Of a stretch of DNA of 64,000 bases, positions 42,030 to 51,449 are shown piece by piece. The DNA lies in NCBI GenBank assembly GCA_947492925.1, contig CANLOQ010000001.1, positions 682,001 to 746,000 on the forward strand, given 5' to 3'. Position 1 is the first letter of the stretch; the number at the start of each line of letters is the position of its first letter. The position numbers and the translations under genes are program-made. The notes below the pieces were generated by a model, which saw nothing but the letters and a program-made list of their open reading frames with translations, ran no database searches and was not told where the DNA came from. The stretch comes from an uncultured Sulfitobacter sp. Its GTDB lineage: Bacteria; Pseudomonadota; Alphaproteobacteria; Rhodobacterales; Rhodobacteraceae.

Positions 42030-43115
42030 TTAGGTGCCCGATTTGATCTTGGTCCACATGCGGGTAACCGTCCGCTGAACCTTTGGCCCGTAGGGCGATG
42101 TGGTATAGAGATTCTCAAGCGTCGCCTCATCGGGGTAGATCGCCGTATCCCCGATCACGTCCTTTTCCAGAAACTCCTGCGATGCTTTGTTCCCGTTGGC
42201 GTAGTAGACATAGTTCGACGCTGCCGCCATGTTCTGGGCGTCCATGATGAAATTCAGAAACGTATGCGCGGCCTCAGGGTTTGGTGCGTCGACCGGGATC
42301 GCCATGTTGTCGAACCACATCAGCGCGCCTTCTTTTGGCGCGTAATATTCAATCTCGACACCATTATCTGCCTCTGCCGCACGGTCGCGCGCCTGCAGGA
42401 TGTCACCGGACCAGCCGATGGCAACGCAGATGTCACCATTGGCCAGTGCGTTGATGTATTCAGAGCTGTGGAATTTCTGGACGTAAGGCGCGATGGCGGT
42501 CAGTACCGGCTCTGTCTTGGCGATGACATCGGGGTCCTGACTGTCAGGGTCTTCGCCCAGATAGGCCAGCGTTGCTGGAATGATCTCTGCGGGGGCATCA
42601 AGGAAATGCACGCCGCATTCCGACAGCTTTTCCATGTTCGAGGGTTCAAGCACCAAAGCAAGCGAATCCACAGGCGCATCTTCGCCCAGCACTTCCTTGA
42701 CCTTGCCTGCGTTCACGCCGATGCCCGTGGTCCCCCACATGTAGTTGATGGCATAGGCACCTTCGGGATCATATTTCTTGAGACGGTCATTGATGACGTC
42801 CCACATGTTGTCCTTGTTCGTCAGCTTGGACATGTCGAGTTTCTGGAACGCGCCCGCGGTGATCTGGCGCTGCAAAAACGTGCCCGAAGGAACAACCACG
42901 TCATAGCCGGACCCACCGGCAAGCAGTTTCGTCTCAAGCACCTCGTTGCTGTCGAAAACGTCATAGATCAGCTCGATCCCGGTCTCAGTCTCGAACTTCT
43001 CCAGCAGGCTTTCGTCGATATAGTCGGACCAGTTGTAAACCCGGACCTCATCGGCCAAAGCCGTACCGGCCAGCAGTGCAGCAGCTGCGGCGCTGCTCAG
43101 AATACGGTTAATCAT
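42030..43115 (-). CDS. potF: Polyamine ABC transporter periplasmic binding protein
   Basis: A 361-residue periplasmic substrate-binding protein of the PotD/PotF family. It has a signal peptide (about 20 residues, ending GTALA), then VRVYNWSDYIDESLLEKFETETGIELIYDVFDSNEVLETKLLAGGSGYDVVVPSG (read in parts), typical of putrescine-binding PotF. Later it has WGTTGIGVN and a conserved C-terminal MWTKIKSG. AGGGAG precedes the ATG. It heads the transporter operon and is divergent from the GntR regulator gene; an 11-base motif in the gap is shared with the aminotransferase promoter. Confidence 0.92.
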   Translation of the reverse strand: MINRILSSAAAAALLAGTALADEVRVYNWSDYIDESLLEKFETETGIELIYDVFDSNEVLETKLLAGGSGYDVVVPSGTFLQRQITAGAFQKLDMSKLTNKDNMWDVINDRLKKYDPEGAYAINYMWGTTGIGVNAGKVKEVLGEDAPVDSLALVLEPSNMEKLSECGVHFLDAPAEIIPATLAYLGEDPDSQDPDVIAKTEPVLTAIAPYVQKFHSSEYINALANGDICVAIGWSGDILQARDRAAEADNGVEIEYYAPKEGALMWFDNMAIPVDAPNPEAAHTFLNFIMDAQNMAAASNYVYYANGNKASQEFLEKDVIGDTAIYPDEATLENLYTTSPYGPKVQRTVTRMWTKIKSGT

Positions 43116-43156
43116 TTGTTACTCCCTATCGTTGCCGGATTTTTCCGGCATTAGCG

Positions 43157-43167
43157 TAATTTGATCA
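43157..43167. promoter_or_regulatory. Putative GntR operator, site 1 (TAATTTGATCA)
   Basis: The 11-base sequence TAATTTGATCA, containing the palindrome TTGATCAA, lies between potF and the GntR gene. The identical 11 bases occur at 43967-43977, before the aminotransferase gene. This is the pattern expected for a regulator controlling both neighbours and itself. Confidence 0.55.
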
Positions 43168-43260
43168 AGTTTTGCCTCTTGCGGCAAGATGATTTATACT
43201 TTCACGCTGAATGCACCGGTGCAAGGTGACCCGTTTCGCAATTATTTCAGGCGTTGTGAC

Positions 43261-43950
43261 GTGAAAGTTGATGTGAACTCAGCCAGCAAACCAGCCCGGG
43301 CACACGATGCGGGCAAACTCCCCGCCCATCAGCTCGTTTATGAAAAGCTGCGAATGATGATTCTTTTCGGTGATCTGGCACCGGGGCAAGCGGTCACCAT
43401 ACAGGGGCTGACAGACCAGCTGAACGCAGGCATGACACCGGTGCGCGAGGCGTTGCGCCGCTTAATTGCCGAAGGAGCTCTGACCCATCAGGGCAACAGG
43501 CGGGTAAGTGTTCCGGTGCTGACGCGCGAAGGAGCGGATGAGCTTGGCTATATGCGGCAATCGCTGGAACCGGAACTGACCCGACGCGCGGTTTCACGCT
43601 TTGATTCGGCACGGTTGCAGGCATTGAATGACTGCGATGAAGATCTGAATCGCGCCATAGGCCAAGGGGACATCGGGGGCTATCTTGCCAGCAACTACCG
43701 CTTTCACAGAATGATTTACGAGGCCGCCGCTGCCCCCATCATGGCCGCGACCGTTGACCGACTCTGGCTGCGCTTTGGTCCTTCGCTCCGGGTGGTGTGC
43801 GGGCGGTTCGGCACAAGCAACCTGCCGGACAAGCACCGGGATTTGCTGGATGCCTTTGCCAGACGGGATGAAAATGCGGCAGCAAATGCGATGGCCGAGG
43901 ATGTAGCGCAAGGTGTCAACCAGATCCAGAGCGCGCTTCTGGACGGCTGA
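43261..43950 (+). CDS. GntR-family transcriptional regulator (FCD type) of polyamine genes
   Basis: A regulator of about 229 residues with an N-terminal winged helix (LVYEKLRMMILFGDLAPGQAVTIQGLTDQLNAGMTPVREALRRLIAEGAL, read in parts) and a helical FCD-type ligand domain (HRMIYEAAAAPIM). Such proteins bind an organic acid or amine ligand and repress catabolic genes. It is divergent from the transporter operon and upstream of the aminotransferase, and matching 11-base motifs flank it. The start is uncertain: the GTG at 43261 leaves room for a promoter, while the ATG at 43189 would add 24 residues. Confidence 0.85.
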   Translation: MKVDVNSASKPARAHDAGKLPAHQLVYEKLRMMILFGDLAPGQAVTIQGLTDQLNAGMTPVREALRRLIAEGALTHQGNRRVSVPVLTREGADELGYMRQSLEPELTRRAVSRFDSARLQALNDCDEDLNRAIGQGDIGGYLASNYRFHRMIYEAAAAPIMAATVDRLWLRFGPSLRVVCGRFGTSNLPDKHRDLLDAFARRDENAAANAMAEDVAQGVNQIQSALLDG

Positions 43951-43966
43951 TCAGATTGACTTTTGA

Positions 43967-43977
43967 TAATTTGATCA
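43967..43977. promoter_or_regulatory. Putative GntR operator, site 2 (TAATTTGATCA)
   Basis: Exact 11-base copy of the sequence at 43157-43167, 43 bases upstream of the aminotransferase ATG. A possible -35 (TTGACT, 43956-43961) and a weak -10 (TATTCT, 43978-43983) straddle it, so binding would block the promoter. Confidence 0.55.
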
Positions 43978-44020
43978 TATTCTGACGTGGAATTTTCTGA
44001 CCCTTCAAAGGCGCGCATCC

Positions 44021-45418
44021 ATGTCACAGATCACCAACCATCTCCCTACGGCAGAGCTTCAGGCGCTGGACGCAGCGCACCATATGCATCCGTTCACAAC
44101 CAACGATGAGCTGGCCGAAAAAGGCGCGCGCGTCATCACGCGGGCCAAGGGTGTCTATCTGACCGACAGTGACGGCAACGAAATCCTTGATGCGATGGCC
44201 GGGCTTTGGTGTGTGAACCTTGGCTATGGTCGCCCCGAGATGGGGCAGGTTGCCGCGCGCCAGATGAACGAACTGCCTTATTACAATACATTTTTTCAAA
44301 CAACGCATGTGCCCGGCATCGCGCTGGCAGCAGAGTTGGCAAAGCTGGCACCCGGCAATCTGAACCACGTCTTTTTTGCCGGCTCCGGGTCAGAGGCGAA
44401 CGACACGAATCTGCGCATGGTACGTACCTACTGGGCGGAAAAGGGCCATCCCGAAAAATCACACATCATCAGCCGCAAGAATGCCTATCACGGTTCGTCA
44501 ATCGGCTCCGGCTCGATGGGTGGGATGACCTATATTCACGCCCAAGGCGGCATGCCTATTCCCGGTATTCACCACATTAACCAGCCCGATTGGTGGGCCG
44601 AAGGCGGCGATCACACGCCAGAGGAATTCGGCCTTGCCCGTGCGCAGGAGCTTGAAGAAAAAATTCTGGAACTGGGCGCAGAGAACGTCGCAGCCTTTAT
44701 CGGAGAGCCCGTTCAGGGTGCCGGTGGTGTTATCATCCCACCTTCGACCTACTGGCCCGAGATCCAGCGTATTTGCAAGAAATACAACATCCTTCTGATT
44801 GCGGATGAAGTGATCTGCGGGTTCGGCAGGACCGGGAACTGGTTCGGATCGGAAACGATGGGCATCGAACCTGACATCATGACCATCGCCAAGGGTCTCT
44901 CCTCTGGCTATGCGCCGATTGGCGGCTCTATCGTATCGGACGAGATTGCAGAAGTGATCAACGCAGTCGAATTCAACCACGGCTACACCTATTCCGGCCA
45001 CCCCGTCTGTGCTGCGGTAGCGATGGAAAACCTTCGGATCATGCAGGAAGAAGACCTGCTATCCCACATCCGCAATGTGGCGATGCCCGCGCTACATGCA
45101 GCGCTGAATGATCTGGGCGAACATCCTCTGGTCGGGGGCGTCAATGTCTCTGGCATGATGGCATCGCTCCCATTGACCCCACACAAAGAAAGCCGCGCTT
45201 CCTTTGCCGGTGAGAAAGGAACCGTCGGGTACATGTGCCGCGAGCATTGCTTTGCCAACAATCTGGTGATGCGGCACGTGGGCGACCGGATGATCATCTC
45301 GCCGCCACTGGTGATTACACCCGAAGAAATCGAAGTCTTTTCCACTCGTGCCAAGCTGGCGCTTGATGCGACCTACAAGGACCTCAAGGAAAACGATATG
45401 CTCAAGGCCGCGTCCTGA
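44021..45418 (+). CDS. Class III (omega) aminotransferase, probably putrescine/polyamine-pyruvate
   Basis: A 465-residue PLP-dependent aminotransferase. Features: DGNEILDAMAGLWCVNLGYG, FFAGSGSEANDTNLRMVR, YHGSSIGSGSMGG, LIADEVICGFGRTGNWFG and the PLP lysine in IAKGLSSGYAPIGG. In this family the residue pattern fits omega-amine transaminases such as SpuC, which move an amino group from putrescine to pyruvate. Placement beside a polyamine importer and GntR regulator supports that substrate; beta-alanine or taurine enzymes look similar, so substrate is inferred. It is transcribed after a shared operator motif. Confidence 0.85.
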   Translation: MSQITNHLPTAELQALDAAHHMHPFTTNDELAEKGARVITRAKGVYLTDSDGNEILDAMAGLWCVNLGYGRPEMGQVAARQMNELPYYNTFFQTTHVPGIALAAELAKLAPGNLNHVFFAGSGSEANDTNLRMVRTYWAEKGHPEKSHIISRKNAYHGSSIGSGSMGGMTYIHAQGGMPIPGIHHINQPDWWAEGGDHTPEEFGLARAQELEEKILELGAENVAAFIGEPVQGAGGVIIPPSTYWPEIQRICKKYNILLIADEVICGFGRTGNWFGSETMGIEPDIMTIAKGLSSGYAPIGGSIVSDEIAEVINAVEFNHGYTYSGHPVCAAVAMENLRIMQEEDLLSHIRNVAMPALHAALNDLGEHPLVGGVNVSGMMASLPLTPHKESRASFAGEKGTVGYMCREHCFANNLVMRHVGDRMIISPPLVITPEEIEVFSTRAKLALDATYKDLKENDMLKAAS

Positions 45419-45420
45419 GT

Positions 45421-46617
45421 TTACAGGGCGCGCAGGCGTTCCAGCACAGACAGGGAAGGATAGCCATCTGGCACCACGCCCTGTGACAGCTGGAACCGCC
45501 GCACAGCGTTGATGGTCAATGGCCCCATCTTGGCATCAATCTTGACCGTGTCGAACCCGGCCGCCGTGAGGCGTTGCTGCAGTTCTGTTCTTTCGTCCTT
45601 GGTCAAAGCGCGCAGCTGGCGCGGCCAGGCCTGCGTGATGTCAGGTGCGCCTGCGATCCGGTCGCTCAGGTGCCCGACACCAATGACGTAAGCATCAGCG
45701 GTATTGTACTTCTCAAGCACAGCGAAGTTATCAAAGATCATGAAAGCTGCTCCGCCTGCCCCACCGGGCAACAGGATAGACGCTGGACCGTGCTTATCCG
45801 GTACGCTGCCCGTCACCGGCGCGATGCCCATTGCAAGCCAAGCGCTTGGCAGCCGTGTATCCGCCCGGTCCGCAAGGGTGTAGTCGAACCCATCCGGCAG
45901 GCGCACTTCCGTGCCCCAAGGCTGGCCGGTGGTCCAGCCAAAGTGCATTAGGTATGCACCCGTTGACGCAAGCGCATCACGGGGATCGTCCTCCCAGATG
46001 TTGCGTTTGCCGTCACCGTCAAAATCCACAGCGTGTTTTTGGAAAGAAGACGGCATGAATTGCGTATGGCCCATCGCACCCGCCCAGCTGCCACGCATCC
46101 GGTCGGGCGTGGTGTCGCCGTTTTGCAGTATGCGCAACGCATCAATCAGTTCACCTTCAAAGAACTCAGCGCGCCGGGCATCATAAGCCAATGTCGCGAG
46201 ACCGTTGATCACCGGTGCCGATCCACGAAAGGTGCCATATGCGCTTTCCAGCCCCCATATCGCAACGATGATCTCTTTCTCCACGCCAAAGCGCGCCTCA
46301 ATTCGGGCGAGCGTGCTGTCCCATTTGGCAAGCGCTTTGCGCCCGTTCGCGATGCGAAGGTCCGATACGGCAGTGTCCAGGTAATCCCAAATCGTCTTGG
46401 TAAACTCTGCCTGATTGCGGTCGCGCCGGATGATGTCGGCATCATAGCGCAATCCTGTCATTGCCGCATCAAATGTCGCGGGTGTGATCCCCTGTTCCAA
46501 TGCACGGGGGCGCAAATCTTCAAGCCAGTCTTTCAGGCCCGCATCTGTCGGTGGCCCAGCCCACAGTGGACCCATCATCAGTGTTGCGAAGACTGCTAAA
46601 GTGATTTGCCTGATCAT
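45421..46617 (-). CDS. Lytic murein transglycosylase, MltB family
   Basis: A 398-residue periplasmic enzyme that cuts peptidoglycan between N-acetylmuramic acid and N-acetylglucosamine. It has a signal peptide (about 20 residues, ending LWA), the MltB core with the catalytic Glu in IVAIWGLESAYGTFRG, GSWAGAMGHTQFMPSSF and VDFDGDGKRN, and a C-terminal peptidoglycan-binding domain (MGPLTINAVRRFQLSQGVVPDGYPS). The ATG at 46617 has GGAAG upstream; an ATG 12 bases earlier has none. It converges with the aminotransferase gene. Confidence 0.92.
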   Translation of the reverse strand: MIRQITLAVFATLMMGPLWAGPPTDAGLKDWLEDLRPRALEQGITPATFDAAMTGLRYDADIIRRDRNQAEFTKTIWDYLDTAVSDLRIANGRKALAKWDSTLARIEARFGVEKEIIVAIWGLESAYGTFRGSAPVINGLATLAYDARRAEFFEGELIDALRILQNGDTTPDRMRGSWAGAMGHTQFMPSSFQKHAVDFDGDGKRNIWEDDPRDALASTGAYLMHFGWTTGQPWGTEVRLPDGFDYTLADRADTRLPSAWLAMGIAPVTGSVPDKHGPASILLPGGAGGAAFMIFDNFAVLEKYNTADAYVIGVGHLSDRIAGAPDITQAWPRQLRALTKDERTELQQRLTAAGFDTVKIDAKMGPLTINAVRRFQLSQGVVPDGYPSLSVLERLRAL

Positions 46618-46683
46618 GTCATCTTCCATTCGGAATGATTAATTTCAGACAAGTCTATCCGGTTCGATGCGGCCGCAAAACCC

Positions 46684-47403
46684 TCAGCTTTCCGGCGCGC
46701 GCCCTTCCGCCCGTTCCAGTGCTTCCGCCCTGAGCCGGGCGGTATAGTCACGCAGCAGGGGCACCCGACGGGGCCGAAAGCTCTGACCGGTGCGTTGCAG
46801 ATCGTCCATTCGGTCCAGACGAAACACCCGAAAATCATTGCGCAGATGGCACCACGCCATCAGCATGTTCGTGTCCTGCATATAGACGATTCCAAGCGGA
46901 TCAACCTGACGCACCGATGCGACGCCCTTGCCATCGGTGTAGGCAAACTGCACCGTTTCCTCTTCCCATGTTGCTGCGCGCAAATCCGCCACGTCAATAC
47001 GCGGCGGATCAGGGCGAAAGAAACGGCGCGCATCGAGAATTGCGTGTTGCAGACGGTGGGCCTGTCGCGGCGGAACACGCGCAGTCAGCTTGGCCAGCGC
47101 TGATTCTGCCGCCTTGGCCAGCGCCGGATCACCAATCACAGCAACGTCGCGCAGCCCCAGTACCAATGCCTCAAGCTCGTCGTTTTCGAACCCCAAAGGT
47201 GGCAATGCGGCATCTTCAATCAAGGTATAGCCAAAGCCTGCTTCGCCGTCGATGACCGCCCCGAGGCCCCGAAGCGCATCAATGTCGCGGTAGACCGTGC
47301 GCAGCGATGTGCCCATCTCGTCTGCCAACTGCGTTGCCCGAACCGGCGCGGGCAGTCGGCGCAGCGTTGTCATCATCTGAAAAAGGCGGTGCGTTCGCGT
47401 CAT
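46684..47403 (-). CDS. WYL-domain transcriptional regulator (YafY type)
   Basis: A 239-residue regulator with an N-terminal helix-turn-helix (THRLFQMMTTLRRLPAPVRATQLADEMGTSLRTVYRDIDAL) and a C-terminal WYL-type domain of about 100 residues (VQFAYTDGKGVASVRQVDPLGIVY; MAWCHLRNDFRVFRLDRM). Such proteins sense small ligands or nucleotides. The ATG at 47403 begins the homology. It is divergent from a glutathione S-transferase gene with 74 bases between, so it probably regulates that gene. Confidence 0.88.
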   Translation of the reverse strand: MTRTHRLFQMMTTLRRLPAPVRATQLADEMGTSLRTVYRDIDALRGLGAVIDGEAGFGYTLIEDAALPPLGFENDELEALVLGLRDVAVIGDPALAKAAESALAKLTARVPPRQAHRLQHAILDARRFFRPDPPRIDVADLRAATWEEETVQFAYTDGKGVASVRQVDPLGIVYMQDTNMLMAWCHLRNDFRVFRLDRMDDLQRTGQSFRPRRVPLLRDYTARLRAEALERAEGRAPES

Positions 47404-47477
47404 TCGGCACCGTAACCTATCCTGACAAAAATTGACAGCATCTGATGCTAGGTAAGGAAAGCAAGAGGAGACACCCA

Positions 47478-48206
47478 ATGATCACGCTCATCACTTTCCC
47501 GCCGTCTTTCGGCCAACCTGCCGCCAGCCCTTTCTGTGTTAAAGCGATCTGGCTGCTGAACATGTCCGGGTTGCCGTGGCAGCGGCAAGACACCTCTGAT
47601 CCACGCCAAATGCCTAAGCAGAAACTCCCGGCGATCAAGGTGGACGGCACCATCATCCCCGACAGCGAGAACATCCGCCGCTATCTGGAAAGCCAAGGCA
47701 CGGACTTTGATGCCGGCCTGTCCGACATGGAAAAATCAACGTCGCGCGCTTTTATCCGCATGACAGAGGAACACATGTATTTTCATGTTGTGATGGACCG
47801 CTGGGGCGATGATGCGGTTTGGCCCATCATCCGTGATACCTACTTCTCATCCATCCCACGGGCGCTGCGCGGTCTCATCACCAATAAACTGCGCAAGGAC
47901 TGCCTGAAGGGCATGCAACGTCAGGGACTGGGCCGTTTTACGCCAGAAGAGCGGCTGGAAAGGCTCGAACCCGACCTTGCCGCCATCTCGGCACGTCTGT
48001 GGCACGGACCATATTTGTTTGGCGATCGACCGACAGCGGCGGATGCTTCGGTTGCAGCAATGTTGGCGAACATGCGCGCCACTCCGGGGAAAACACTGCT
48101 GAAAACACGTATTGCCGAAGATGAAATACTCTGCCGCTATATCGACCGCACCAGCGATGCGATGGGGCAGCCGTTCAGCGCCGCTTCCGCGAAACTTTGC
48201 GCTTGA
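47478..48206 (+). CDS. Glutathione S-transferase family protein
   Basis: A 242-residue protein with an N-terminal thioredoxin-like domain (ITFPPSFGQPAASPFCVKAIWLLNMSG; KQKLPAIKVDGTIIPDSENIRRYLE) and a helical C-terminal domain with the usual LFGDRPTAADASVAAML pattern. The Pro-Ser-Phe-Gly and IPDSENI segments match glutathione-binding sites. It lies divergent from a WYL regulator and overlaps the end of rnr by 32 bases on the opposite strand. The exact reaction is not evident. Confidence 0.88.
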   Translation: MITLITFPPSFGQPAASPFCVKAIWLLNMSGLPWQRQDTSDPRQMPKQKLPAIKVDGTIIPDSENIRRYLESQGTDFDAGLSDMEKSTSRAFIRMTEEHMYFHVVMDRWGDDAVWPIIRDTYFSSIPRALRGLITNKLRKDCLKGMQRQGLGRFTPEERLERLEPDLAAISARLWHGPYLFGDRPTAADASVAAMLANMRATPGKTLLKTRIAEDEILCRYIDRTSDAMGQPFSAASAKLCA

Positions 48207-50430
48207 GCTTGTCTTTCTTGCGCTTGGCCTTGTGCGATTTGCCGCGCGGGCTTCGGCCCGCGGGTGATCTGCTGCCTTGTGTGACTTTCTGATCCTCGAT
48301 CTCAAGCAATTCGAGAGCGATGCCACCGGTCACCGGAACCACTTCGGCTAGACGGACTTTGACGCGCTGACCAATACTGATCAGCATGCCAGTATCGGAC
48401 CCCATCAGCGTCTGGGCGTCACGGTCATAGTGGAAGTATTCCCGCCCCAACGCGCGCATGGGCAGCAATCCGTCTGCACCGGTTTCGTCCAATTTCACAA
48501 ACGCACCAAAGCGCGCGATCCCACTGATCCGTCCGGTCAGTTCGGTCCCGACACGCTCTGACAAATAAGACGCGAGATAGCGGTCAGTGGTATCTCGCTC
48601 CGCCACCATTGAACGCCTTTCGGTGTCCGAAATATGCGCGCCAGTCTGTTCTAAGCGGTCGTATTCTTCTGGCGGAAGACCGTCTTTCCCCCAGCCGTGG
48701 GCGGTAATCAGCGCCCGATGCACGATCAGGTCAGCGTAGCGCCGGATGGGCGACGTAAAATGTGCGTAGGACCGTAAAGCAAGGCCAAAATGCCCAATGT
48801 GGTCCGGCCCATAGTAGGCCTGCGTCATGGAACGCAATGTCGATATGTTGATCAGTTCGGCATCATCGGTCCCCGCGGCATCGTTCAGCAGCTTGTTCAA
48901 ATGCGCGGTCTGCAGCACCTGCCCTTTGGCCAGGGTGAACCCGGCCGCCTGTGCCGTCTCACGCAGGCTATCCAGTTTCTCTTGCGTTGGTTCTTCGTGG
49001 ATGCGGAACAGCAACGGGATTTTCTTTTCAAGAAGTGTTTCCGCGGCGGCGACATTGGCCAGCACCATGAATTCTTCGATTAGCTTATGTGCATCAAGCC
49101 GGTCCTTGAAGTTGACCGATTTGACGGTGCCATCGTCCGCCAGCTCCACACGGCGTTCCGGTAAATCCAGATCAAGAGGCTGGCGCGCGGCACGCGCAGC
49201 CTTCAACGCGGCATAGGCGGCGTAAAGTGGCTTCAGGACAGCCTCAAGCAGCGGGCCCGTGCGGTCATTAGGGCGGCCATCAATCGCATCCTGCACCTCT
49301 TCGTAATGCAGCGATGCGGGCGAGCGCATGAGCCCGCGGTGAAAGCTGTGCGATAGCTTGCTGCCCTTGGCATCCAGCACCATACGAACGGCGATACAGG
49401 CGCGCGGCACACCTTCGTGCAATGAGCACAGATCACCCGACAAGCGGTCCGGCAGCATCGGCACAACGCGGTCGGGAAAATAGGTTGAGTTGCCCCGCTT
49501 TCGCGCTTCGGCGTCCAACGCTGATCCCGGCGTAACATAGGCGGCGACATCGGCAATCGCGACCCAGATCACGTGCCCACCTTTGTTCTTCGGGTCCTCA
49601 TCCGCGTGGGCGTAGCAGGCATCGTCGTGGTCGCGCGCGTCTGAGGGATCAATCGTGATCAAAGGCAGGTCGCGCAAATCTTCGCGACCCTTAAGACCGA
49701 CAGGTTTCTTGGCATCGGCTTCTGCGATCACCTCGTCTGGGAATTCATCCGGAATACCATGTTGGTGGATCGCAATCAGCGATACGGCCTTGGGCGCGGA
49801 GGGATCACCCAGCCGTTCCACAATGCGCGCACGCGGCAGGCCCATCCGTCCTTTCGGTCCGGCCTGTTCGGCCTCTACCAATTCTCCGTCCTTGGCCCCG
49901 TAGGTCGCATCAGCGGCCACTGTCCATTCACGGTCGGCGCCTTTATCAATGGGCATGATCCGCCCACCTTCAGCCCCTTTGCGGAATATGCCCAGCACCT
50001 TCTTTGGGTTCGTTCCAATGCGCCGGATCAGCCGCGCCTCATAGTGGTAAGGCTCATCCTTCACGAGGGTCAGACGCGCCAGAATGCGATCGCCCTCGCC
50101 CAGCGCCGGATCAGATGCGCGGGAGATGATAAGTACGCGCGGCTCAACGCCTTCGCCGTGCCATTCCATCGGCTTGGCAAACAGATCTCCCTGATTGTCT
50201 GGTCCTGTCACCAACAGAACGGACACGGGCGGCAACCTGTCAGGGTCCTGATAGCTACGTTTGCGCTTTTCCAGATGGCCTTCGGCTTCCAGTTCCTTCA
50301 AGACCTGCTTTAGATCGATGCGTGCGGCACCTTTGATACCAAATGCCTTGGCGATGTCACGCTTGGCTGCCTTGGTCGGGTTCTGTTCGATCCATTCAAG
50401 GATTTCGGACTTTGATGGAATTTTGCTCAT
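48175..50430 (-). CDS. rnr: Ribonuclease R
   Basis: RNase R is a 3'-5' exonuclease that degrades structured RNA. The 751-residue product has an N-terminal helix-turn-helix and cold-shock-like region, the RNB catalytic domain with the acidic cluster in ITIDPSDARDHDDACYAH, AYYGPDHIGHFGLALRSYAHFTSPIRRYADLIVHR, an S1 domain (ELTGRISGIARFGAFVKLDETGADGLLPM) and a Lys/Arg-rich C-terminal tail (about residues 725-751). Length is normal. It is the last of a minus-strand group with dapE, a GNAT and a DUF2064 gene upstream. Confidence 0.95.
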   Translation of the reverse strand: MSKIPSKSEILEWIEQNPTKAAKRDIAKAFGIKGAARIDLKQVLKELEAEGHLEKRKRSYQDPDRLPPVSVLLVTGPDNQGDLFAKPMEWHGEGVEPRVLIISRASDPALGEGDRILARLTLVKDEPYHYEARLIRRIGTNPKKVLGIFRKGAEGGRIMPIDKGADREWTVAADATYGAKDGELVEAEQAGPKGRMGLPRARIVERLGDPSAPKAVSLIAIHQHGIPDEFPDEVIAEADAKKPVGLKGREDLRDLPLITIDPSDARDHDDACYAHADEDPKNKGGHVIWVAIADVAAYVTPGSALDAEARKRGNSTYFPDRVVPMLPDRLSGDLCSLHEGVPRACIAVRMVLDAKGSKLSHSFHRGLMRSPASLHYEEVQDAIDGRPNDRTGPLLEAVLKPLYAAYAALKAARAARQPLDLDLPERRVELADDGTVKSVNFKDRLDAHKLIEEFMVLANVAAAETLLEKKIPLLFRIHEEPTQEKLDSLRETAQAAGFTLAKGQVLQTAHLNKLLNDAAGTDDAELINISTLRSMTQAYYGPDHIGHFGLALRSYAHFTSPIRRYADLIVHRALITAHGWGKDGLPPEEYDRLEQTGAHISDTERRSMVAERDTTDRYLASYLSERVGTELTGRISGIARFGAFVKLDETGADGLLPMRALGREYFHYDRDAQTLMGSDTGMLISIGQRVKVRLAEVVPVTGGIALELLEIEDQKVTQGSRSPAGRSPRGKSHKAKRKKDKLKRKVSRKRR

Positions 50431-50451
50431 GCTTTGGCAGGTAGCACGCGA

Positions 50452-51036
50452 CTAGGCTTTCGTCATGGGCAAATCGTCGACGGTATCCACGTCGCGCAAA
50501 GTGGCGACCCTGGCGATGCGGTGGTCCGGCAGCGTCGCTATCGTGTCGGCAAGCGCGTGTTCGGTCGACCACCGCACATCCTTGAACAGCCTCGGTGGTG
50601 CCCGATGCGGATGCTTCAGACCAATAAGCCAATAGCCTCCATCAGGTGCCGGGCCAAAGACCGCATCATGGTGCCCCAGTTGGGCAAATGCCTGTGCGAT
50701 ATGATCAGGCCGGATGCCCGGAATATCAGCCCCGATCAGGCAAACGGGACCATAAGGCACGCTGCGCAGCATCCGCGCCATCCGGTCGCCAAGTGAACCG
50801 GCGCCCTGACCCCTGCGCCGCAGATGGGCAGGCCAGACCCGGCTGGATCGCCCTGCACGATCTGGCGATACCGCAAGAACGATCTGCCAGCGGGGATCAT
50901 CAAGCCTGCGCATCAGGCGGCGCGTTTGATGACGAAACCACCATGCGGCCGCTGTCATTCCGATATCGCGACCCAGACGGGTCTTGACCCGACCCGGACG
51001 CGGTTCTTTCACCATGATGATCAGCGTGGGTTTCAC
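50452..51036 (-). CDS. TIGR04282/DUF2064 glycosyltransferase-like protein
   Basis: A 194-residue protein of the DUF2064 family, related to nucleotide-sugar-transferase folds. It begins LIIMVKEPRPGRVKTRLGRDIG, has CLIGADIPGIRPDHIAQAF and ends with the conserved pattern GPAPDGGYWLIGL and LRDVDTVDDL. The active reaction is not established. It overlaps the neighbouring acetyltransferase by four bases and is followed by rnr after 21 bases. Confidence 0.85.
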   Translation of the reverse strand: MKPTLIIMVKEPRPGRVKTRLGRDIGMTAAAWWFRHQTRRLMRRLDDPRWQIVLAVSPDRAGRSSRVWPAHLRRRGQGAGSLGDRMARMLRSVPYGPVCLIGADIPGIRPDHIAQAFAQLGHHDAVFGPAPDGGYWLIGLKHPHRAPPRLFKDVRWSTEHALADTIATLPDHRIARVATLRDVDTVDDLPMTKA

Positions 51037-51449
51037 AAATCCTGCACCATGTCGCGGTGATCAATCCCCGCATCGTCATAGACTGGCCCATATGCGGCAA
51101 AGCCCAGCGCTTCATAGAACCCCAGCGCGTGGACCTGTGCGCCCAGTTTCGCGCGCGCGGCCTTGTCGCGTGAGACATCAAGACACCGTTTGATCAGCGC
51201 GACCCCAAGACCCGTGCCGCGATAATCCTTGCGCACGCACACCCTTCCGATTTTGGCCACATCGCCCTGAATGTGAATGCGCGCGGTGCCTGCCGGAACA
51301 TCCTCCACCAACGCCAGCAAATGCTGGCAATCCTCGTCCAGCGCATCAATCTCATCCGCCTCCGAGACGCCCTGTTCTTCAATAAATACCTCGCGGCGCA
51401 GCGCACGACAGGCCGCGATATCTCTGGTCAGCTCTATCCGCATACTCAT
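51033..51449 (-). CDS. GNAT-family N-acetyltransferase
   Basis: A 138-residue acetyltransferase using acetyl-CoA. It shows the GNAT fold pattern: [58 protein letters not shown] (containing the acetyl-CoA loop RxxGxG-like) and [19 protein letters not shown]. The substrate is unknown. The ATG overlaps the dapE stop by four bases. Confidence 0.88.
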   Translation of the reverse strand: MSMRIELTRDIAACRALRREVFIEEQGVSEADEIDALDEDCQHLLALVEDVPAGTARIHIQGDVAKIGRVCVRKDYRGTGLGVALIKRCLDVSRDKAARAKLGAQVHALGFYEALGFAAYGPVYDDAGIDHRDMVQDL

